Shown one piece after another: positions 54,568-64,000 of a stretch of 64,000 nt of DNA. The stretch lies in the NCBI GenBank assembly GCA_023014365.1, contig JAEBUN010000012.1, forward strand, positions 1,178,001 to 1,242,000, in the 5' to 3' direction. The notes below the pieces were generated by a model. The model saw nothing but the letters and a program-made list of their open reading frames with translations. It had not been told where the DNA came from and made no database searches. Origin of the DNA: Lepiota brunneoincarnata (Eukaryota > Basidiomycota > Agaricomycetes > Agaricales > Agaricaceae). Each line of letters opens with the position of its first letter. The first letter of the stretch is position 1. A program made the translations under genes and the position numbers.

Positions 54568-55806
54568 TCAGAAGGTCGCGCCACCATCCGCGATCATTGT
54601 TTGACCTATGGAAGATATGATTAGCGCGAGTTCACAGGCTCAAGTTGGATAACTGGAGGCTTATACCTGTAACAAAATGGGCTTCCTGTGACGCGAGATA
54701 AGACACGAGGTGTGCGATATCACTCGGCTGACCCGTTCTCGCTTCTGGTATGCGTAAACCCTGTTATCAGTAAGTTTTTAGACGTTTTCACGAAGAAAAG
54801 GTTGGTATAGTTCACGCACTCGCTTGATATCTGAGCAAGGGCCTCCATACTCCTCATCGAGTGGACTCCTGACTGTTGACAATTGACACATGTAGCAGTC
54901 AAAGGTCTCTCAAATTCCGGCTCACCTAAATCAGTATCAATGACCCCTGGCGCATACGCGTTCACTGTTATGTTATGCTCATAGAGCTCTCGTGCTGTTG
55001 TTGATTGCAAGTCATTAGAGATCCCTGTTCGACGAGATTAACTGAACACGCACCACTTGATTGAGTCAGAGACCGTACCCCGAACTTTGAGATGCAATAA
55101 GCCCCCAAGCCAGCATATCCTTTGAGGACGCATGATTTTGTATTCTAATGCGAAATCGAACCAAAAAAAAAAGACATACCCTTATAGCCGCAAATGGAAG
55201 CAGCACCTTGGTTCAGAATTAGATGCACTGGCGAGGAGTTTTTGATTCGTCGCCTCTCACCGATTATTCTTCCCCCGGATTTTTGTTCAATCATCTGACG
55301 TGCTGCATACTTATAGCAGAGAACAACTCCTCGTAGGTTGACCGCCCACACCCTTTCCCAGACCGATAAGTCTGCTGCATGTCATGATGTGCCGATTTTG
55401 GATTAGGCCTCTGATCCCAGTAAGTACACAGATTAGCATACCATCTACAATGGAATGGAGTTCATGCGCGGTTCCGGCATTTGCAACCATCTACAACGTA
55501 ATCTCAGTAATAAGCATCTTATCTGCGTGGACCAAGTTGGATAGCTCCATGGTGAGAAACCTACCACATCAAGTCGACCTAGTGATTCCACATCCTCTTA
55601 ACAGCTTCCTCTTCCGTGACGTCTTCCATTAAAGCGACTGCCTTCCTCCCTGTGTCATTAATCTCTTTTGCCAGGGAATTGAGCTGGTCAGCTTTGCTAG
55701 GAAGATCGTCTACGGCGACGTCCAACCCATCTTTGGCCAAACGCAAAGCTATGGCCCTGCCGATACCTTGAGCTGCACCGGTCACGAGTGCTACACGTAC
55801 GGTCAT
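54568..55806 (-). CDS. Short-chain dehydrogenase/reductase (acetoin/diacetyl reductase-like), one apparent frameshift
   Basis: NAD(P)-dependent oxidoreductase of the classical SDR family. The first exon reads MTVRVALVTGAAQGIGRAIAL with the TGxxxGxG motif. Later short exons give VANAGTAHELHSIVD (NAG motif), WAVNLRGVVLCYKYAARQMIEQKSGGRIIG, AASICGYK, GYAGLGAYCISKFGVRSLTQS with the catalytic Y-x3-K, ELYEHNITVNAYAPGVIDTDL and SDIAHLVSYLASQEAHFVTG. The last exon is QTMIADGGATF followed by TGA at 54568-54570. Introns are about 50-65 bp, GT-AG. Near 55590 the reading RM-VESLGRLDV needs one extra G (ATGTGG where ATGGTGG is expected). This is either a real frameshift or a sequence error. The substrate is a guess from overall similarity. 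Confidence 0.75.
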
Positions 55807-56171
55807 GATCGATTCGGTTTCTCAGGTGCCAAAACGTAGATTGGCTAAGCAGAAGAAGGAAACAATTTTCCGATGAGGAGAGGGGGGGGGATTATCCACC
55901 CCTATTTATATGGATATCTTGATATCCCAGCTGGCCTGGGGCGGGTGCCACTTCCCTGGCAACCGAATCAGGGAAGAGGATTAGCCGGCATGCCGTTGAT
56001 ATGCGTCAAGCTTCCGACCCGACCCTCCTTTGCGAAAATCGTTGGTCGCTATTCTTGTGTGAGTATGTCCTGCGCCACGTGATGAGGGCCGCTTCCGTCA
56101 TAATTGGAGTACTCTGAGAGTAAAATTCAGGGAAGCAGTCCTACTGAACATGTTCGATTCATTGATCACAT
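55807..56171. other. Intergenic region between SDR and hydrolase A
   Basis: Promoter side of the SDR gene. A G-run (GAGGGGGGGGG near 55880) stands out. No gene. Confidence 0.4.
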
Positions 56172-57434
56172 CTATACATGTCGCATACCGTCCGCAAGAG
56201 CTCTCAGGAAGTCATCTGGGTCATCCCAGTGCCACTGTGAATCGGGTGAGTGGATCGGCATGTACAGACCTAGTAGTGTAATTTGAACGTACAAAATGAT
56301 TTGCATCCTTGGCAACTTTGAAGCTCAATGGTCGCATGAACTGGTTCTGGTCGATCCGTTCTTGACGCGCGACTTGCATCTGATGGTAGCTCCAAAGTGC
56401 TTGCTTGGTCGATCTCCAGCATACGAAGTATAAGACAGTGACGTCTGGGAAAGTGGTCTTGACGACGTTTTCGTCAAAAAAGACCCTCCGTGTCATATCG
56501 TAAACGGCCAACTGCACCGCATCAGTATGCCTTGGGAAAAGTTAGAATCCCAACTCGAAAATACTCCCGTTATCGACTTACATGGGATATTCGCATCTGG
56601 CAGCTACGGCAGCCTGGAATATTCTATCCCACTGCTCCTGTGACCAAGAGTCGGTAGTGACACGATCGGTGATGAGTCTGGAGTCCAGTTCGTTCATATC
56701 TCCATTCCAATTATCTGGATTGTCAAAGTAGGAACCGACAAAACGCCTGAAAGTCTCATAATGTTCCATGATGTTCCTTCCAAACATGGGCCTGGCTTGG
56801 CCTCTGCCACCTATCGGCTCGAGCCCGAAAGCCACATAAGGAGGATCTAGGGATGGACCTCAGCAGAGCAACAATATCTCTCAAAAGGATCCTTACCGTA
56901 AAGTACAAGTTTGATAACGAAGCGACGTAGAATATCGTACTGCTCTTGCCCAAAGAGGGATGAATCTGATAAAAGGGTCATAGCAGTCGTACAACCCATT
57001 GACCATCCCAACAACGCTATGCCGCCTGCCGATCGTTGGGCGCTGGGTTCGGGTATGTCGTGAGCTTGGACTATGTGGCAGATAAGATGGCCGAGTGAGA
57101 TTGCCAGACCATCCAGAAATGCTTTCTTTCCATTGTGCAGGTCCTCGAGCTCCGCGTCGGTGTAGCGAGTGGAGCCCATGTAGTCCCTTCGCTGAACTGC
57201 TATGATGCGCAAGTTATATCTTGCGGCCAAGGCATGTAAAGGATCAAACACATCTATGAAAGAATCAGAGACGGTGGGTACCATATTTCGGGCTCTGGAC
57301 GTACGGCCATTAAATGCGGTTCCATGGAGCATGACTACCGTTGTGTACGTTGAAGAACTCTCGACTGGGCCGGAATCCATATATGACATATCGTTGCCAT
57401 CTGGCAAATGGGCGGTGGTGCTCCTAAAGCTCAT
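56172..57434 (-). CDS. Alpha/beta hydrolase, copy A
   Basis: Starts MSFRSTTAHLPDGNDMSYMDSG at 57434. VVMLHGTAFNG gives the HG oxyanion region; an intron (GTACGT...TTTCATAG) follows. Then come DVFDPLHALAARYNLRIIAVQRRDYMGSTRY and the nucleophile elbow LLGWSMGC (GxSxG). A lid-like part (VAFGLEPIGGRGQ, then WNGDMNELDSR) precedes TFPDVTVLYFVCWRST. The last exons give DANHF joined to WHWDDPDDFLRALADGMRHV, where the His is the likely third triad residue, with the stop at 56172-56174. About five exons. The reaction is unknown; the family covers esterases, lipases and related enzymes. It is a tandem duplicate of copy B. Confidence 0.82.
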
Positions 57435-57813
57435 GTGTGTTTGCAGGGAGAGTGGCGCCCCAGATCTTGAGAAGCGGGATGATGATTACACCATTAGTCA
57501 GCAAAAGCCCCCAACGATTTTAGTTCGAGGTTTTTCGATTTCAATTTAGGTCTAGAGATCATCGTGTGCCCTCGCATCATCAAATTTACGTATGTGTTCT
57601 TTGAATCCCTCAGCTGATGGTAAAACAAACTCCGATAGGCCAAGGATCCAAGTGCCTGGTTGAGTTTTCGTCCAAGTGGACAAAGCTTCTTGTGGAAACG
57701 TCGCTAAAAGCCAAGGTGAGATCTATTTCTGTATTGAAAACTTACGATATGAGCACTAGAGAAAGTATTCGGAGTAACCTACACTTTAACTAGGACATGC
57801 TCGATTCATAACG
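57435..57813. other. Intergenic spacer between the two hydrolase genes
   Basis: No gene. Contains the copy A promoter and the copy B 3' end. Confidence 0.4.
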
Positions 57814-59077
57814 CTATCCATCCCGCACAGCGTCCGCAAGGGCTTTAACGAAATCATCTGGAGAATCCCAATGCCACTATGAGGAAACAGGTCAGTGACT
57901 GATCGGGTGTGGACCTGACAGTGGTATGAACTTACGAAGTGGTTGGCGCCCTTGACAATTTTAAAACTCAACGGCCGCATGAACTGGTTCTGGTCAATCT
58001 CTTGTTGACACGCGACTTGCATCTGCCAGTAGGCCCAAAGTGCCGGCTGGGCCGACCTCCAGCATGAAAAGTATAAGACAGCGACATCTGGGAAAGTGGC
58101 CTTGACGATATCTTCGTCAAAAAGGACCCTCCGTGTCATATCGTAAATGGTCGATTGCATCACATCCGTGTACCTCGCCGAAAAGTGAGAATCGCGATTC
58201 GGAATCTTCTTGGTGTCAACCTACATGGGGTAGTCGCACCTAACGGCTATCATGGGCTGAAATGCCCTCTCTTGCTGTTCCTGTGACCAGGAGTCGGTGG
58301 TGACATGTTCAGTGGCGAGCCGGGAATCCAGCTGCTTTGGATCTCCATCCCAATTATCCGGGGTGTCATAGTAGGAGCTGGCAAAGCGCTGGAGGGTCCT
58401 GTGGCCTTCTGGGTTTTGATCAAATATAGCCTTAGGGAGCGTTTGGCCTCTGCCACCTATCGGTTCAAGCCCCAGAGCCAAATGAGGGGGGTCTGGAAAT
58501 ATGAGCAAGCAGAGGGACAATGTCACCCAAAGGATCCTCACCGTAAAGTACGAGTTTGATCACGAAACGGCGCAGAAGTTCATACTGCTCTAGCCCGAAG
58601 AGGGTGGAATCGGACAAAAGCGTCAGAGCAGTCGTACAGCCCATTGACCATCCCAATAGCACTATACCACCATCTGAGCGTTGAGCGTTGGGCTCAGGTA
58701 TGGCATGGGCTTGGATTATGTGGCAGATGAGATGACCGAGCAAGATCGTCAGGCGATCTAGGAATGCTTTTTTCCCGCTGTGCAGATCCTCGAGCTCCGC
58801 GCCCGTGTAGCGAGTGGAACCCATGTAGTCCCTCCGCTGAGCTGCTATGAGGCGCAAGTTATATTTTACGGCAAAAGCGTGGAGAGGATCAAACACATCT
58901 ATGGAACAATTAGAGAAACTGGGTGCATTTTTCTCAGGGGAGCGTACGGTTGTTAAACGCGGCTCCATGGAGCATGACCACTGTGGTGTATGCTGACGAA
59001 CCCTCCCGCGGGCCAGAATCCATGTAGGGGATTTCGTTGCCATCCGGGAGATGAGCAATGGCATTCTTGAAGCTCAT
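57814..59077 (-). CDS. Alpha/beta hydrolase, copy B
   Basis: Start at ATG 59077 (MSFKNAIAHLPDGNEIPYMDSG), chosen because it aligns with the start of copy A. VVMLHGAAFNN precedes an intron (GTACGCTCCC...GTTCCATAG), then DVFDPLHAFAVKYNLRLIAAQRRDYMGSTRY, the nucleophile elbow LLGWSMGCTTAL, ALGLEPIGGRGQ, TFPDVAVLYFSCWRSA and GANHF with the final WHWDSPDDFVKALADAVRDG, ending at 57814-57816. The exon layout is the same as copy A. Several substitutions around the lid suggest the two have diverged in substrate. The promoter region is shared head-to-head with seh1. Confidence 0.82.
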
Positions 59078-59260
59078 GGTTACTTACAGGGTGTGATACA
59101 GCGTCAGATTATTCGCTGGAGTCCTCTATTGGAGCCAACTGGAGCCTACCAAAAAAATAGGAGTTACTCGGCGGTGATTATTGTAGGTGTCACGTGCACT
59201 CTTGTCGAGGTTCCTTCAGCGGCCGAACATGTCTGTTGGTTAAGCCAATTGTCTCCAGCG
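59078..59260. promoter_or_regulatory. Shared upstream region of hydrolase B (minus) and seh1 (plus)
   Basis: Only 183 bp separate the two start codons, so both promoters must lie here or overlap the first exons. No clear TATA box was seen. A CACGTG-like CACGTGCAC occurs near 59192. Confidence 0.45.
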
Positions 59261-60935
59261 ATGATACAAACAGGATTGATTCAGCACGCTCATGATGACC
59301 TGGTAACCGACGCGTCGTATGATTTCTATGGCCTCCGTCTGTCGACTTGCAGTCTGGATCAAAGGTATAATTCTGCGCAATCTCATTACAAGATTGGAGC
59401 TTATCGAGTCCAGGATAAAGATCTGGCAACTTGATGAAAGCAATGGCTCGTGGCACGTACAAGATGAATGGAAGGTGCGCGTAACATGATGCTACAAGGC
59501 GAGGATATCTTTGAGAATGTCGTTCCATCTAGGCACACGAGGCTGCAGTCTCCAAAGTAAGCTGGGCTCACCCAGAATTCGGCTCGATCATCGCGTCCGC
59601 CTCATTTGACCGCACTGCAAAAGTATGGGAGCAAGCGCCCCCAAGTGCCCTCCTTGATTCCCAATTGGGCACCTCCAGCGGGGGTCAGTCACAGCATACG
59701 TCCCGTTGGATAGAACGGTTCGTTATGGCAGAGTCGAAGGGTACTGTTCGTGGTATTGAGTTTGCCCCACATTACTTTGGCCTCAAACTGGTACGTGTAA
59801 TTCCAGCTGGCATTCTTTGTCCTCGTTCTAAACACGAATGTAATACTTCTAGGCAACCATTGCGTCCGATAATATCCTAAGACTTTATGAATGCATTGAT
59901 CAGTCGTCTCTGACAAGCTGGCAATTGCTGCAGGACATTGATGTCTACAACCTCCCCTCATCTTCCACTCCCACCTTCTACTCACGTGCACATACCCTTG
60001 CACTTGCGACCCCAACACAAACCAGTTCAACCCTCGACAAAAATAACTATGCTGACCATGCTCAAGCCCTATCACAAGGTCTCCAACAAAATGCAATGAA
60101 CAATCAGACACGACATGGAATTGGGAATAGGGAAGCAGACGGTGGTTGGTGCTTATCATGGTGCAAGGATAGGTATTGGGGTGAGATTATCGCTGCTGGC
60201 GCGGGTACCACTGGCGTCATCAAGGTAAGTCTATTACCCTTTTTTCGCTCCTCTCACTCGATTCTTAGCCTGCTCTAGATTATTCAACTCACGCCATCCC
60301 GACGCCACGTAACACTTCTCACTCTCGATCCCTCCCCAACTACCTCCGCCGCTGCATCTCCCCGTCTAGCACCCATCAATCCTTCGCAACTTCCCACCGA
60401 AACAGAGAGCCGCATTCAAGTAAAGTCTGCCATTACCTGCCTATCCTGGGCACCTTCGTGCGGGCGCTCCTATCATTTGATTGCTACCGGAGGCCGTGAT
60501 GGAAGTGTGAGGATATGGCGCATTCAACCGGGGGAGGAGCTGGAAAGTGACGATGGGAAAGATGGAGAAAGCGAAGAAGCCAAATGGAGAGTGATCTCCG
60601 TGTCGAAGGTCGAGCACAAGTCAGTAGTTGGTACCCCTGCTTCCGTCTTGGCATCATTTACCGACTCGAATCGAATCTTCAGGTCCGCGGTCAGCAAGGT
60701 GGAATGGAATATCACTGGGTACGCGACGGGTAACAAATTCTAGTCCTGGGGTCGACTCACGGAGCCTCCTTTCAGCACGATCTTATCCTCGGTGGGCAAT
60801 GATGGGCGTGTGCGGTTGTGGAAAGCTGCTCCTGAGGGAGATTGGAAGTCGGTCGGAAGCATCGGCGTCGAACAAGCCGAGGAGACGGAGCCCGGTCCAC
60901 AATCCGAGAACCGTGACGTCGAAATGGATTCATGA
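59261..60935 (+). CDS. seh1: Nucleoporin Seh1, WD40 protein, 443 aa, seven exons
   Basis: Exons 59261-59364, 59414-59474, 59533-59790, 59853-60224, 60279-60619, 60683-60718 and 60776-60935. All introns are GT-AG, and 1,332 nt stay in frame to TGA at 60933-60935. The protein reads HAHDDLVTDASYDFYGLRLSTCSLD, then IKIWQLDE, VSWAHPEFGSIIASASFDRTAKVWE, GIEFAPHYFGLKL, LSWCKDRYWGEIIAAG, CLSWAPSCGRSYHLIATGGRDGSVRIW and NDGRVRLWKAAPEGDWKSVG. These are Seh1-type WD blades, including the FDRTAxVWE and WCK motifs. Known role: part of the nuclear-pore Y complex and of the SEA/GATOR complex at the vacuole. It is somewhat longer than yeast Seh1 (about 350 aa) because of low-complexity loops after exon 4 starts and in exon 5. 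Confidence 0.92.
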
Positions 60936-61149
60936 AGGTACACAGTCGCTGATGAGCTCGTAAATTGGATATCCCTCTTCTTTCATCAGATCCCAGAGAT
61001 GCTGGTGCAAAATATGATATATGTGGTTTAGGTAATGCGCAGGTATGGAGCATACCAAGAAACTCGGGGATCACAAACAAAGAAACGAATCGTCTCAGGC
61101 GATCGAAGGGGGAGTGTATGCATGCATTATTGGGAGACTCCTTTGGTAT
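60936..61149. other. Convergent intergenic spacer between seh1 and gdhA
   Basis: 214 bp holding both 3' ends. No gene. Confidence 0.4.
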
Positions 61150-63042
<1,893 letters not shown>

Positions 63043-63084
63043 CGCAGAGGATAAGTGGAGAAGTAGATTGAGCGTTGCGCGCCA

Positions 63085-63092
63085 CTTTATAG
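63085..63092 (-). promoter_or_regulatory. TATA-like box upstream of gdhA
   Basis: CTATAAAG on the minus strand, about 43 bp before the start codon. Confidence 0.4.
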
Positions 63093-64000
63093 CAGCTCCT
63101 TATCTCTGACCAATGGCACATCCCGTCTGGAAGGCTGAGTAACCGCACAGCATACAAAACAGCAACTCACAAGGATAGCTAAGAGTTTGGCAGCGCTACG
63201 GCGGCCACAAGCGTCCGTCCTGTCTGTCCGTGAGGTCCAAGATTTAGAATTCCCCTTCGGTCCCCCTTCGTGCCCCTCTGCCCACGTGACAGCTTGGAAC
63301 CGGTCTAATCAGGCTGTAAACTCCTGATCGACGGGCTGCTGGCGAGGAGAGTCGAGACGGATCGTGACCACAGGGTGGCGTGAGTAGCGAGATGTGGACC
63401 CGACACTAAACACGCGTGCCCTTCAATTTGCTTACACGCCGTAGTACATTATCTGACCGGCGGTCCGATTTGTGAGGTCAATGCAACACACACTGACCCT
63501 GGATTGTCCGTGTCACGTTCCAGTGGATATTCCTGAGACACACTCCCAACTACCATAAGTGTTGGTTCGGTGGGAGTCATTCAGCGGATGCATTACGTAA
63601 AGCGTGATGATAAGGCGTGAAACTTGGGACACGATTGTCCTATGATACAGAAGAATACAGATAGCATTTCATGCATCCTTATACCTTTTTTTTGCCCAAA
63701 AATCAAGCGGAAAAGAGCCAAGAAAATTTGACCCATGTCACGCCCAGTCATTGCGCTTGTTCCCCATGACTACCAAAACTCCACGGTAGTAGTACCCTTT
63801 AGCCATATGCGAACATCTAATCGCCGCCAACACCCCTGCAAGACGCATATCGGACCCTGTATCCTCAATATATCTGAGGATGGTTCAACAATGCTCCGTT
63901 GCACCTCCTCTCCGCCGCACTCTCTAAGGTTTTCGTTGATCCGACAACGAGCTTAGAGGTTTGATCATCAGCTTCTGGAATTAAACCTGAGGAGTCTTAT
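63093..64000. other. Upstream region of gdhA, no further gene recognised
   Basis: Only small open frames (for example 63735-63956 plus), without domains. Contains the gdhA promoter. Confidence 0.35.

Overview
The window looks like a stretch of a filamentous basidiomycete genome. It is probably an Agaricomycete, and a Rhizoctonia/Ceratobasidium-like fungus would fit, but that is inference. The evidence is genes with many short introns (about 48-60 bp, GT-AG), chromodomain-bearing Ty3/Gypsy elements, fungal-type Copia and Tc1 elements, and typical fungal housekeeping genes (Derlin, Seh1, NADP-glutamate dehydrogenase).

Layout. Positions 1-46101 are almost entirely transposable elements inserted into one another. 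The nest can be unpicked with target-site duplications (TSDs). A Ty3/Gypsy remnant with its 3' LTR fills 1-3085 ('Gypsy-D'). A second Gypsy element ('Gypsy-B', remnants from about 3720 to 38762) is cut by two Tc1 transposons (4173-5777 and 7119-8720), by an old chromovirus ('old Gypsy-A', 10602-34942, TSD CAGTG) and by an internally deleted Copia element ('Copia-2', 35152-38657, TSD TCTTT). The old Gypsy-A is itself cut by a solo LTR (10969-11619, TSD AGGTA), a gag-only Copia-like element (11677-13095, TSD GCTCC), a young full-length copy of its own family ('young Gypsy-A', 16100-23974, TSD GGTCA), a small solo LTR (25891-26198, TSD CACCT) and a Copia element ('Copia-1', 27917-34504, TSD TCAGT). 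Copia-1 carries a 1.86-kb LTR-like insertion. Gypsy-B ends inside a Copia remnant ('Copia-3'), whose 3' LTR is split by a Gypsy element in reverse ('Gypsy-C', 39168-45810). Most old elements show CpG-to-TpG/CpA decay; the young Gypsy-A does not.

Main discovery candidate. Between pol and the 3' LTR, the young Gypsy-A carries an antisense gene with three exons (22093-23178, minus strand). Once its two short introns are removed it reads as a continuous 328-residue protein: a charged coiled coil, an acidic/basic linker, a cysteine cluster CX2CX6CX9CX2CX6C that fits the Zn(II)2Cys6 consensus, and a second coiled coil. The degraded older copy keeps both introns and all six cysteines. It has its own TATA-like box and runs tail-to-tail towards pol.

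Positions 46102-64000 are low-copy, CpG-richer DNA. In order they hold a Derlin-family gene (minus), a divergent kinase-like gene (minus), a decayed and a nearly intact short-chain dehydrogenase (both minus), two tandem alpha/beta-hydrolase genes (minus), seh1 (plus, sharing a 183-bp intergenic promoter region with the second hydrolase) and NADP-glutamate dehydrogenase (minus, convergent with seh1).
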